A DNA stretch of 64,000 nucleotides. It comes from Candidatus Dechloromonas phosphorivorans (GTDB lineage: Bacteria; Pseudomonadota; Gammaproteobacteria; Burkholderiales; Rhodocyclaceae). Where the stretch lies: contig JADJMS010000047.1 of NCBI GenBank assembly GCA_016709495.1, positions 248,001 through 312,000 on the forward strand, written 5' to 3'. The translations under genes and the position numbers were made by a program. The notes below the pieces were generated by a model. The model saw only the letters and a program-made list of their open reading frames with translations. It searched no databases and had not been told where the DNA came from. Below are positions 34,764 to 43,229 of the stretch, one piece after another; position 1 is the stretch's first letter, and every line of letters begins with the position of its first letter.

Positions 34764-36104
34764 CTACTGGCGGAATTTTTCCGCGACGATGTGGTGACGG
34801 ACTAACTTGTCGTATAGGGTTTTCTTCGGCGTTTGCAATTGTTCAGCAGCCTGGGCTACGTTGCCCGCAGCTAGACCAAGTGCGCTTTCGATGATCTGGC
34901 GTTCGGCCGCATCAACCTGTTCAGACAGACTTTGCGTACTTGCTAACAAACCGGGATTGCCGCTCAGGGCATCGGGCAGACCAAGCGCCCAGCGTTCAGC
35001 CACATTCTTGAGTTCACGGACATTACCGGGCCAGGCGTAGGCTGACCAGCGGGCAAGGTCGGCCGGCGTCCAGCTGGCGACCGGGCGCGCAAAGCGCTGG
35101 GCGGCTTCGTGCAGAAAGTGGGCAAGCAGCAGCGGGATGTCTTCACACCGCTGACGCAATGGTGGCAAATCAAGGCTGACAACATTTAGCCGGTAATAGA
35201 GATCGGCACGAAACTGGCCGGCATCCGATGCCTGCTTGAGATCCGTCTTGCTGGCGGCAACCAGACGACAATCAACAGGAACCACCGTGTTGCTGCCCAG
35301 GCGCTCAACACTGCGTTCCTGCAGCACACGCAGCAACTTGACCTGAAGATTGAGCGGCATCGATTCGATTTCGTCGAGAAAAAGCGTGCCGCCATTGGCG
35401 TGTTCAATACGCCCGATACGCCGCTTGCCAGCCCCGGTGAAGGCACCGACTTCGTGGCCAAACAGTTCGCTCTCGAACACCGTTTCGGGCAGTGCACCGC
35501 AGTTGATGGCGACAAAAGCACCGCGCCGGTGGCTGGCTTCATGGATGGCGCGGGCCACCACCTCCTTGCCGCTGCCAGTTTCACCATTAATCAAAATATC
35601 AACACCGGTCGGTGCCAGCGTTGTCACCAACTGGCGAATGTGCTGGATAGCCGGCGACTGGCCGATGATGCGGGTGATGCCGCTCATCCCCAATTCGCCG
35701 ATACGCTCCTTGAGCTGACGGTTTTCGATAATCAGCGAGCGTTTTTCGAGAGCGCTGCGCACCGCGGCGATCAGGCGCTCGGAGGGGAATGGTTTTTCGA
35801 TGAAGTCGTAAGCCCCTTCACGCATCGCCTCAACCGCCATCGCCACATCGCCATGACCGGTCATCAACAAGACCGGCAGCTCGCGGTCGTGCTGATGCAA
35901 TTCACGCATCAGACTGAGGCCATCCCGGCCCGGCAAGCGGACGTCAGTGACAACCAGCGCCGGGTTGCCGGTTGCCAGCGCGGCGAGCATCGATTCGCCA
36001 TCGGCAAAACCGCGCACCGGGATGTCGGCGAGCGAGAGCGCCTGTTCGCAACCCTTGCGTACCGCAGCGTCGTCCTCGACCAAAAAGACCGGATGTTCAG
36101 CCAT
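34764..36104 (-). CDS. NtrC-family sigma-54 response regulator (DctD-like)
   Basis: A 446-residue enhancer-binding activator with a receiver domain (LVEDDAAVRKGCEQAL; phospho-Asp in LVVTDVRLPGRDGLSL), and a AAA+ domain with Walker A GETGSGKEVVARAI. The sigma-54 loop ELFGHEVGAFTGAGKRR is present; GAFTGA is intact, and Walker B is GTLFLDEIESM. A C-terminal Fis-type helix-turn-helix follows (AAGNVAQAAEQLQTPKKTLY). It is closest in layout to DctD. It overlaps the tautomerase gene by eight bases and is co-transcribed with the sensor kinase. A matching sigma-54 promoter is found before the nearby ABC importer. Confidence 0.93.
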   Translation of the reverse strand: MAEHPVFLVEDDAAVRKGCEQALSLADIPVRGFADGESMLAALATGNPALVVTDVRLPGRDGLSLMRELHQHDRELPVLLMTGHGDVAMAVEAMREGAYDFIEKPFPSERLIAAVRSALEKRSLIIENRQLKERIGELGMSGITRIIGQSPAIQHIRQLVTTLAPTGVDILINGETGSGKEVVARAIHEASHRRGAFVAINCGALPETVFESELFGHEVGAFTGAGKRRIGRIEHANGGTLFLDEIESMPLNLQVKLLRVLQERSVERLGSNTVVPVDCRLVAASKTDLKQASDAGQFRADLYYRLNVVSLDLPPLRQRCEDIPLLLAHFLHEAAQRFARPVASWTPADLARWSAYAWPGNVRELKNVAERWALGLPDALSGNPGLLASTQSLSEQVDAAERQIIESALGLAAGNVAQAAEQLQTPKKTLYDKLVRHHIVAEKFRQ

Positions 36105-36459
36105 GAATCACCACCTTGGCGTAACTCGGGCGGTCGAGATCGACGGTTTCGACACTGAGCTGAATTTCTGCGCCATTTTCGGCGTTGACCGTAAGCTTTA
36201 GCGCCGCCAGCACGGCTGCAGCCAGTTTTTGGCGTTCATCGGCGCTACGCCCGGCCAGCAGGGCAATGCGGACGTGGACAAAACCGCGTGGCAGCGCTTG
36301 AACGCCAACCTGATAGCAATCGAGCGCCTGGGCGCGGCTCTTGATATCCGGCTCGCCAAACAGGCCGGCATCAAGCATCGCATGATTGATCGCAGCCAGT
36401 GCCGGCGCAGGCTCGAAGCCGCTCAGATTACGGGTGTATTCAAGCGTCAGATGGGGCAT
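36097..36459 (-). CDS. 5-carboxymethyl-2-hydroxymuconate isomerase-like tautomerase
   Basis: A 120-residue protein beginning MPHLTLEYTRN. After Met removal this gives the N-terminal proline that acts as catalytic base in the tautomerase (4-OT/CHMI) superfamily. The family enzyme HpaF isomerises a homoprotocatechuate ring-cleavage product. I start at ATG 36459 because of the MPHLTLEY signature; the frame is open further upstream but that part lies in the kinase gene. It overlaps the kinase by 13 bases and the regulator by eight, so it is coupled to both. No other ring-cleavage genes are in the window, so its actual substrate is open. Confidence 0.85.
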   Translation of the reverse strand: MPHLTLEYTRNLSGFEPAPALAAINHAMLDAGLFGEPDIKSRAQALDCYQVGVQALPRGFVHVRIALLAGRSADERQKLAAAVLAALKLTVNAENGAEIQLSVETVDLDRPSYAKVVIHG

Positions 36460-38276
36460 CGGGATCTCCGGCAGCAGGCAAGGTTCAGCACAAAAACGGC
36501 ACCGCCTTCGGGCGCATTGTGCGCGCACAGGGTGCCGCCGTAACTTTCAGCAATAGTCAGGGAAATGGCCAGCCCGAGGCCGAGGCCTTCGTCGGCCTGC
36601 TTGGTGGTGTAAAAGGCTTCAAAAAGGTGGTTGCGCACATCGTCGGAAAGGCCGGGGCCATGATCGCGAACGGCGATACTGATCGCACCGGCCGCGCCGC
36701 GCGTCGTCACCTCCAGCACAGGTTCTGGCAGCCCCACCATGGCATCCAGCCCGTTGCGCAGCAGGTTGACCAGAATTTGCTCCAACCGCCCGGCTTCGGC
36801 AATGGCCAGCAGCGCCTGATCCGGCGCAGCCAGCACAATGCGCGCACCTATCTCGCGGCGGCGCGGTTCGACAATGATCAGCGCATGCTCAATTGCCAAT
36901 TTGACGGTAACCGCTTGCGGTGTCGCCGCTTCTTTACGGGCGAAGGTTTTGAGCTGGCGAACGATACGCCCGGTGCGGTCAACCAGTTGGCTGATCATTT
37001 GCAGATTTTCGGCGACTTCAGCGTAACGGCCGCGTGCCAGCAAGGCACTGGCATTGTCGGCAAAGGTTTGCAGAGCGGCCAGCGGCTGGTTCAACTCGTG
37101 GCTGATACCTGCCGACATCTGGCCCAGCGTGGCCAGCTTGCCGGCCTGCACAGCGGCATCACGGGTTGCGCGCAGGATGGCCTTGGTGTTTTCGAGAGCG
37201 GCGATCTGTTCAGTGAGATCCGCCGTGCGTTCGGCAATACGGGTTTCCAGCTCGGCATAGACGCGGCGCAGCTCTTCGCGACGGCGGGTACGGTGACGAA
37301 AATGCGCGGCCAGCCCCAGCGTGAAAGCAGCAGCGAAGGCGACCGCAATCGCCGCCCCCAAAGCCGCAGCGCGAGCTTCGCCGGGATCGCCAAGCTGCAC
37401 GACTTGCCAGCCCTGAGTGCCAACCGGGCGGGTAGTAATCAGCCGTTCGCGTGACGTTTCATCCGGCAATGCGATTTGCAGTGGGCTTGCTTGTTGGCCG
37501 GCAGGAATAGGCTGCTCGGCCAAGGGTGAGATGAGCTGATTGCCGTACTGGCGGGTTTCACTCAAGCGTGCCATCACTTTTTCATTGAGCGGCGCCAAGG
37601 CACGATAGCGTAATTTACGTTCCGAGGAGAGAAAAACAATGCCGTCAGCGTCGCTCAGCAAAAGCGTCTCACCCGCCCCCGCCATTGCCTGCTCCATCGC
37701 TTCCAGGCCAACCTTGAGGACGACGACCCCCAGATTGCGCCCGTTCTCACGCACGGGCGCGGCGAGAAAATAACCCGATTCGCCGGTGGTGACGCCAACA
37801 CCATAGAAGCGGCCAAGACCATGCGCCAGTGCATCGCGAAAATAAGGCCGAAAAGCGTAATTGTGACCAACAAAACTGCGCGGCAAACGCCAGTTGCTGG
37901 CCGCCAGCGTCTTGCCATCAGTATCGATCAGGTAAGCGGCAGCGACGCTGGCACTTTGCTGGGCGGCTTCAAGATAGGCATTGGCCGCACTGATGCGCGC
38001 TGCCTCATCTGGCGCGCGGAGCAGCGCAGGCAGCGAAGGATCAAGCGCCAGCAGGCTGGGCAGGGATTCGTGGCGGGCCAGCGTGGCTTCCAGCGACAAA
38101 GCGAAAGCATCCAGCCGTTGCGCCGACAGCCGGCGTTCGTTGTCGAGATAAATGCTGAAAAAGGCACGATAGGCCAGCCAACCAAGGAGCAGGCAGAAAC
38201 AAACTGCCGCCACGAACAAGAGCAAGGGGCGGCGGTTGTAATCGATTGGGGATTTGATGCGATTCACCCCTGTCAT
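36447..38276 (-). CDS. DctB-like sensor histidine kinase
   Basis: A 609-residue membrane kinase with membrane segment 1 (LLLFVAAVCFCLLLGWLAY), a periplasmic double-cache-like region to about residue 290 (AAAYLIDTDGKTLAASNW; ESGYFLAAPVRENGRNLG), membrane segment 2 (AAALGAAIAVAFAAAFTLG), a coiled coil, HisKA with ISHELNQPLAALQTFAD, and an ATPase with LRNGLDAM, DHGPGLSDDV and LGLGLAIS. The HELNQPL box is characteristic of DctB-class kinases that pair with sigma-54 regulators. It is the first gene of a kinase-tautomerase-regulator operon. The adjacent ABC importer suggests its ligand is that importer's substrate, possibly a carboxylate. Confidence 0.92.
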   Translation of the reverse strand: MTGVNRIKSPIDYNRRPLLLFVAAVCFCLLLGWLAYRAFFSIYLDNERRLSAQRLDAFALSLEATLARHESLPSLLALDPSLPALLRAPDEAARISAANAYLEAAQQSASVAAAYLIDTDGKTLAASNWRLPRSFVGHNYAFRPYFRDALAHGLGRFYGVGVTTGESGYFLAAPVRENGRNLGVVVLKVGLEAMEQAMAGAGETLLLSDADGIVFLSSERKLRYRALAPLNEKVMARLSETRQYGNQLISPLAEQPIPAGQQASPLQIALPDETSRERLITTRPVGTQGWQVVQLGDPGEARAAALGAAIAVAFAAAFTLGLAAHFRHRTRRREELRRVYAELETRIAERTADLTEQIAALENTKAILRATRDAAVQAGKLATLGQMSAGISHELNQPLAALQTFADNASALLARGRYAEVAENLQMISQLVDRTGRIVRQLKTFARKEAATPQAVTVKLAIEHALIIVEPRRREIGARIVLAAPDQALLAIAEAGRLEQILVNLLRNGLDAMVGLPEPVLEVTTRGAAGAISIAVRDHGPGLSDDVRNHLFEAFYTTKQADEGLGLGLAISLTIAESYGGTLCAHNAPEGGAVFVLNLACCRRSRCPI

Positions 38277-38300
38277 CGTACCGATTTTTGCGTTTTTTTT

Positions 38301-39092
38301 TCAGTCAACCGCCGCCAGCTTCATTTCATCATTGGCATGGCGTTGCTGCTCCTCCATGACCAAGCGACCAAGTTCGCGCTTGAGATCATTGAACTTTGCC
38401 GATGACGGATCACGCGGACGCGGCATGTCGACGTACTGATCACGCTTGACCATACCTGGCCGATAAGTCATGACCACGATGCGGTCGGCGAGATAAATTG
38501 ATTCCTCAATCGAGTGGGTCACGAACAGGATGGTTTTGCCCAGTTTGTTCCAGATGCGCAGCAATTCGTCCTGCAGATTGCGCCGGGTTAGCGCATCAAG
38601 TGCACCAAAAGGCTCATCCATCAGCATGATCGGCGAATCAAGCGCCAGAATGCGGGCAATGGCAACACGCTGGCGCATGCCACCGGAAAGATCTTTCGGA
38701 AAGCGATCACGGAAGTCGTTGAGGTGCAGCATCTCAAGCAACTGATTGACGGTGAGGTCGATCTCGGCCTTGTCCTTCTTCTGGACTTCCATCCCGAAGG
38801 CGATGTTTTGCGCCACCGTCATCCACGGAAAGAGCGCATATTCCTGAAACACCATGCCGCGATCCGGGCCAGGGCCGGTAATTAGCTTACCCTCGACGGT
38901 AATTTCACCGCTTGAAGGTAGCGCAAAGCCAGCCACCGCATTAAGCAAGGTCGATTTGCCACAGCCCGATGGCCCAAGCAGGCAGACGAATTCGCCTTGC
39001 TTGATCTCGAGGTTGATGTCCTTGAGTGCGATGACATCCTTGCCCGGTGTTTTGAAAACCTTCTGGACATTATTGACGATGATCTGGCTCAT
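38301..39092 (-). CDS. ABC importer ATPase (SsuB/TauB type)
   Basis: A 263-residue nucleotide-binding subunit with Walker A GPSGCGKSTLL, Q-loop VFQEYALFPW, signature LSGGMRQRVAIAR, Walker B IMLMDEPFGALD and H-loop FVTHSIEES. It falls in the nitrate/sulfonate/taurine class. It is the third gene of the binding protein-permease-ATPase operon, one base after the permease stop. It is followed by the sensor kinase gene after 24 bases, so regulator and importer may share transcripts. Confidence 0.93.
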   Translation of the reverse strand: MSQIIVNNVQKVFKTPGKDVIALKDINLEIKQGEFVCLLGPSGCGKSTLLNAVAGFALPSSGEITVEGKLITGPGPDRGMVFQEYALFPWMTVAQNIAFGMEVQKKDKAEIDLTVNQLLEMLHLNDFRDRFPKDLSGGMRQRVAIARILALDSPIMLMDEPFGALDALTRRNLQDELLRIWNKLGKTILFVTHSIEESIYLADRIVVMTYRPGMVKRDQYVDMPRPRDPSSAKFNDLKRELGRLVMEEQQRHANDEMKLAAVD

Positions 39093-39093
39093 G

Positions 39094-39906
39094 CTAGTGC
39101 TCCAGGCCGCGATGCCAGCGCAGCAAGTGGTTGTTCAGGCGGCTGACGGCGGTATCGATGGCAAGACCGAGCAGGCCGATGGTGATCATGCCGGCGATGA
39201 TCTTGTCTGACCACATGAATTCCCGTGCTTCAAGAATTCTGAAGCCCAAACCGTCGTTGACCGCAATCATTTCGGAAACGATGACAACGATGAAGGCAGT
39301 ACCGATACCGATCCGCACCCCGGCCAGGATATAGGGCGTCGCGGCCGGCAGGATGACGCGAATGAACATCGTCCATTGATTGACGCCGAGATTACGCGCC
39401 GCGCGCAGGTAGATGCCATCGACCTGGCGCACTCCGGCGATGGTGTTCATCAGCACCGGAAAGAAGGCGCCGATGGCGATCAGGAAGAAGGATGGCGGGT
39501 TACCCAGGCCGAACCAGAGAATCGCCAACGGAATGTAGGCAATCGGTGGAATTGGCCGCAGGATCTGCATCAGCGGATTGAACAGGTCGTAGATGCGGGT
39601 ACTGGCGCCCATCAGCAGGCCGAAGGGCAAGGCCAGGCCGGCCCCAATCAGAAAGCCGGCGATCACGCGGTACAGGCTGGAGTAAGCGTCATGCAGCAAT
39701 TCGCCGGAAAGCAGCCAGGCCAACGTGCTCTGCCCGGCTTCCTGAGCCTGCCCCGGCATCAGGTAAGCCCACCACTTGATGGCGACGGCGGTGGGTGATG
39801 GCAGCAATACCGGCGAGAAAAGCCCAAGGCGCGAGCCAGTCTCCCACAAGATAAGCAGCAGCACCGGCACCAGCGCGCCATAGGCGAAGTCTTTCAGCTT
39901 TTGCAT
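39094..39906 (-). CDS. ABC importer permease (SsuC/TauC type)
   Basis: A 270-residue membrane protein with about six segments and the BPD_transp_1 EAA loop (VDGIYLRAARNLGVNQWTMF, then VILPAATPYILAGVRIGIG). LLPSPTAVAIKWW near the N-terminus is typical of the SsuC/TauC group. It sits seven bases downstream of the binding-protein gene. Confidence 0.93.
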   Translation of the reverse strand: MQKLKDFAYGALVPVLLLILWETGSRLGLFSPVLLPSPTAVAIKWWAYLMPGQAQEAGQSTLAWLLSGELLHDAYSSLYRVIAGFLIGAGLALPFGLLMGASTRIYDLFNPLMQILRPIPPIAYIPLAILWFGLGNPPSFFLIAIGAFFPVLMNTIAGVRQVDGIYLRAARNLGVNQWTMFIRVILPAATPYILAGVRIGIGTAFIVVIVSEMIAVNDGLGFRILEAREFMWSDKIIAGMITIGLLGLAIDTAVSRLNNHLLRWHRGLEH

Positions 39907-39913
39907 TGCTTCC

Positions 39914-40888
39914 TCACTTCACTTTCAGTTCGGCCTTGGCCTTCTGCAACAGATCAAGCTTGACCCATTCGGCTGCCTTGGGCGGCTTGGCCATACGACC
40001 GACGCCGTATTTGTTCATGAAATCGGTGGTGATATCGATATGCTCAAGGCTTACGTCATAGGTGTAGTCGGCGTTATCCATCGCATCCTTGAAATCCTGC
40101 GCGGTGATCTGGCCCTTGAACATCTGCTCGCGCACGTATTTGTCGGCCAGTGCCGTATCACTGTTAAACAAGGCCGTCGTTTCGACAAAACACTTCATCA
40201 GGCGCTGCGCGACATCCTTTTTCTCGTTGTACATCTTCTCGGTCATCACCAGCAAACGCACCGGCTCACCCATCTTGGTCGTGTACGGCTTCATGATTTC
40301 AACACCAAACTTTTTGTTCAGTGCTTGCGAAGACTGCGGCTCGGACTGGCACATGGCATCAATCTGCTTGGCGGCCAGCGCCTGGTTCAAATCGGCAAAA
40401 GCCAGGAAGACAATCTGTACGTCCTTGCCCGGCTTGTCGGACCACGTCAGACCGGCCTTTTCCAGCTCGGCGTAGAGCAACAATTCGTGCGCGCCGCCAC
40501 GGGTAACGCCAACCTTCTTGCCCTTCATGTCCTGTAGTGACTTGATGCCGGTATCGACACCGGCGACGATGCGCGCCCCGCCCTTGGCGAACCCGGCCAC
40601 GGTGTAGATCTGCACGCCATTGGCGCGGCCGGAAATGGCGCCGTCGGAAGCCAGCGCAGCAATGTCGATTTCACCGGCAACGATGGCCGGCATGATGTCC
40701 GGCCCCTTGGGGAACATACGCTCCTCAACCTTAAGGCCGTATTTGGCGCAAGACTCCTTCATGTAGGAAACCGCCCCGTAATGGGCGAATTTCAGGTTAC
40801 CGAGGCGGACGACATCTTCGGCCTGAGCAACAAATGGGCTGGTAATGCCAAAGGCAGCGATCAGGGCAAGGCTTAGCGTTTTGTTCAC
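39914..40888 (-). CDS. ABC importer substrate-binding protein (NMT1/SsuA-like)
   Basis: A 324-residue periplasmic binding protein with signal peptide TLSLALIAAFGITSPFVAQA, cleaved before EDVVRLG. The fold signatures are VAGEIDIAALASDG, SLQDMKGKKVGVTRGGAHE and LNQALAAKQIDAMCQSEP. I start at GTG 40888 because GGAGGAGATTCCC precedes it; an upstream in-frame ATG has no ribosome site. The ligand is unknown: the family binds nitrate, sulfonates, taurine, pyrimidine precursors or aromatic acids. The neighbouring tautomerase hints at a carboxylate. A sigma-54 promoter lies 54 bases upstream. Confidence 0.9.
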   Translation of the reverse strand: MNKTLSLALIAAFGITSPFVAQAEDVVRLGNLKFAHYGAVSYMKESCAKYGLKVEERMFPKGPDIMPAIVAGEIDIAALASDGAISGRANGVQIYTVAGFAKGGARIVAGVDTGIKSLQDMKGKKVGVTRGGAHELLLYAELEKAGLTWSDKPGKDVQIVFLAFADLNQALAAKQIDAMCQSEPQSSQALNKKFGVEIMKPYTTKMGEPVRLLVMTEKMYNEKKDVAQRLMKCFVETTALFNSDTALADKYVREQMFKGQITAQDFKDAMDNADYTYDVSLEHIDITTDFMNKYGVGRMAKPPKAAEWVKLDLLQKAKAELKVK

Positions 40889-40941
40889 GGGAATCTCCTC
40901 CAGAGTTTTCTTGGGCCGCAGTGCGGATTGCCTAAAAACCA

Positions 40942-40958
40942 TTGCAGGAGGCGTGCCA
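40942..40958 (-). promoter_or_regulatory. Sigma-54 promoter of the ABC importer
   Basis: On the minus strand TGGCACGCCTCCTGCAA matches the -24/-12 consensus, with GG and GC separated by exactly ten bases. It reads toward the binding-protein gene. The NtrC-family activator encoded nearby has an intact GAFTGA loop. Confidence 0.75.
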
Positions 40959-41020
40959 GCCAGAAAAAATGGCTAAGCAAATGATTTATATGAACTTAGT
41001 TGGGTAACAACCAGACTGTT

Positions 41021-41069
41021 TGTGCACAAATCCGGAATTAACACGCGGCTGTGTGCGGATTTCCGCACA
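41021..41069 (-). promoter_or_regulatory. Upstream activator dyads for the sigma-54 promoter
   Basis: TGTGCGGATTTCCGCACA (41052-41069) is a perfect 8-bp-arm palindrome. A degenerate copy (TGTGCACAAATCCGGAAT, 11 of 18 positions) starts 31 bases closer to the promoter, about three helical turns away. Their centres are about 98 and 128 bases from the expected transcription start, the usual place for NtrC/DctD-type enhancer sites. Confidence 0.65.
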
Positions 41070-41078
41070 AAATAAGTG

Positions 41079-42210
41079 CTAGCGCTGGCTCAACCAGGCT
41101 TGAGCCCCTTGCCCGGCCACGTAGCCACTGGCAAAACAGGCGGTGAGCAGGTAGCCGCCGGTCGGCGCTTCCCAATCGAGCATCTCGCCGGCGATAAATG
41201 TACCGGGAAGCTGATTGAGCATCAGTTGTTCATTCAAGGCCTCAAACACCACACCTCCGGCTGTGCTGATGGCTTCATCGATTGGCCTTGGTGCCAAGAC
41301 TGGCAGCCTTGACACCGTCGATGCCAACTCGGCGCCGCAAGTGGTTAGAAAGCGAATCCCGTCCTTGCGGCTTTGAAAGATCGCTGATCAAGCGCTCCAG
41401 GCTGCGCCCCGGTGCCAGATCAAGGGTCAAAGTAGCCTGGCCATCACGCTCAATCGCATCACGCAGCGGTGCCGACAAGGCATAGATCAAACCGCCTTCA
41501 ACGCCGTTTTCAGTAATGTTGAATTCGCCCTGCTGACTTTTTTGGCCAACACTGGCAATCACCGGCTTAATCGGCTGGCCAGCAAAACGCTCACGAAAAT
41601 ACGCGCTCCATGCCACATCAAAACCACAATTAGCTGGCCGCAAGAGCACAACCGGCACACCACGCTCAACCAGTAGCGGCACCCAGGCGCCATCTGAACC
41701 GAGCCTGGCCCAACTGCCGCCACCGAGCGCCAAAATTATCGCATCGGCCTGCACCCAAACCTCGCCTTGCGGAGCCGCAAAGCGCAGGCTGCCATCGGCC
41801 TGCCAACCCAACCAGCGATGCCGCACATGAAAGTGCACGCCAGCCCCGCGCAAGCGGTGTAGCCAGGCACGCAATAACGGCGCGGCCTTCATTTCAGTCG
41901 GGAAGACACGCCCGGAGGTACCGACAAAAGTTGCGATACCCAAGCCAGCAATCCATTCGCGCAAGGCCTGCGGCCCGAAAGCGTCGAGTAGTGAAGCAAT
42001 TTGTGGGGAACGGGAACCGTAGCGCGCGACGAAAGCAGGCAGCGGTTCGCTGTGGGTGATGTTCATTCCCCCTTTGCCGGCCATTAAAAACTTGCGGCCA
42101 ACCGAGGGCATGGCATCAAAAATATCGACGTCTACGCCGTCGACCGGGACGAGTTGCTCGGCCGCCATCAATCCGGCCGGGCCGGCGCCGATGATGGCAA
42201 CACGCAACAT
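41079..42210 (-). pseudogene. HI0933-family flavoprotein, frameshifted
   Basis: An FAD-binding oxidoreductase of the HI0933/BaiN/YhiN family with an N-terminal dinucleotide fold (VAIIGAGPAGLMAAEQL), KFLMAGKGGMNITHSEP, ALGGGSWARLGSDG and a C-terminal GTFIAGEMLDWEAPTGGYLL. The frame breaks near 41275-41290: the first part ends GVKAASLGTKANR and the last continues as PIDEAISTAGGVVFEAL in another frame. The missing base would lie next to GGCC. Both halves are conserved, so a sequence error is likely. Family members are poorly characterised; some reduce steroid or other double bonds. Confidence 0.82.
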
Positions 42211-42219
42211 CAGTCTTTT

Positions 42220-43227
42220 TTAGTCTCGACAGCCGGCAACTCGGTGGCCTTTTTCAGGAGGTTTCGGCGTTGCAACTTTGACGGCTTCAAGGTCTTCTTT
42301 GCGCAGCGTCGGCAACTCTTCTTCATCGAGCGGCGTCACCGTTACCTCAACCTCCGGCTCAGCGCCACCACCCCCGAGAATGATGCCACGCAGGGGTGAA
42401 ATATCGCCGAAATCGCGGCCAACTGCGATAGTGATGTGCTCGGTATTGGGCAGCAAATTATTGGTCGGATCAAAATCTACCCAGTTGTCGTCAAATCCCG
42501 GCGCATAGACCGAAACCCAGGCGTGCGAAGCATCGGCACCGATCAGCCGGGGCTTGCCCGGCGGTGGCCGGGTCAACAGATAACCACTGACATAGCGCGC
42601 AGACAGTCCGAGCGCACGCAGACAGGCAATCATCAGGTGCGCAAAGTCCTGGCAGACGCCACGTTTCTTTTCCAGCACTTCCATGACCGGCGTCGATACG
42701 GTGGTGGCCTCGGGATCAAACTTGAACTCCCTGAATATCTTGGCCATCAGTGCCTGCGCACCGATCAGAACCGGCGTGTCGGGCGGGAAGCAATCGGCGG
42801 CGTAGTGGGCAAGTTCGTGCTTGATGCGGACGTGAGCGCTCTCAAAGAGAAAGCGCGTGGCATCGAGGTCTTCGGGTTTCGGCACCGTTGCGTCGTAAGC
42901 CAGGCGGTCGCGCAACACCTCCCAAGCCAGCGAAGCTTCCAGATTTTCCGGCAGATGCGGGGTAACCGCCACGGTCATTTCGGAACTGATCTTCAAACTG
43001 TCGTGCGGCGCGTGAAAGGCGATCCAGGTGACCGGATTACCAAAGGCATCCTGACCATCACGCCGCCAGGTTGGGGCTGGCACGACATCAACTCGCTGCT
43101 CGATAATCTGCTGCCAGGCAAGTATGCGTGGAGACAGATGGAGTTGCTGCTGCGAAAGCGAAACATTGCCACCGTAGTCGTAAAACGTTTCGTGCAGCAC
43201 ATGGTAGCGGACAGGCGTTTTTTCCAT
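42220..43227 (-). CDS. Transglutaminase-like cysteine protein
   Basis: A 335-residue protein with an N-terminal bacterial transglutaminase-associated beta domain (TPVRYHVLHETFYDYGGNV) and a transglutaminase core. Catalytic triad candidates are Cys192 (KRGVCQDFAHLMI), His235 (ASHAWVSV) and Asp253 (VDFDPTNN). I start at ATG 43227 (MEKTPVRYH), two bases after the upstream gene's stop; an earlier in-frame ATG lies inside that gene. It is the last gene of the ATP-grasp/alpha-E/transglutaminase operon. Proteins of this type are thought to act as peptidases or amide-forming or -cleaving enzymes. Confidence 0.88.
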   Translation of the reverse strand: MEKTPVRYHVLHETFYDYGGNVSLSQQQLHLSPRILAWQQIIEQRVDVVPAPTWRRDGQDAFGNPVTWIAFHAPHDSLKISSEMTVAVTPHLPENLEASLAWEVLRDRLAYDATVPKPEDLDATRFLFESAHVRIKHELAHYAADCFPPDTPVLIGAQALMAKIFREFKFDPEATTVSTPVMEVLEKKRGVCQDFAHLMIACLRALGLSARYVSGYLLTRPPPGKPRLIGADASHAWVSVYAPGFDDNWVDFDPTNNLLPNTEHITIAVGRDFGDISPLRGIILGGGGAEPEVEVTVTPLDEEELPTLRKEDLEAVKVATPKPPEKGHRVAGCRD

Positions 43228-43229
43228 GT

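Noticed and set aside
36399..37454. 351-codon open frame opposite the DctB-like kinase
   Set aside because: The kinase has all catalytic boxes on the minus strand. The opposite frame is a by-product of codon usage.
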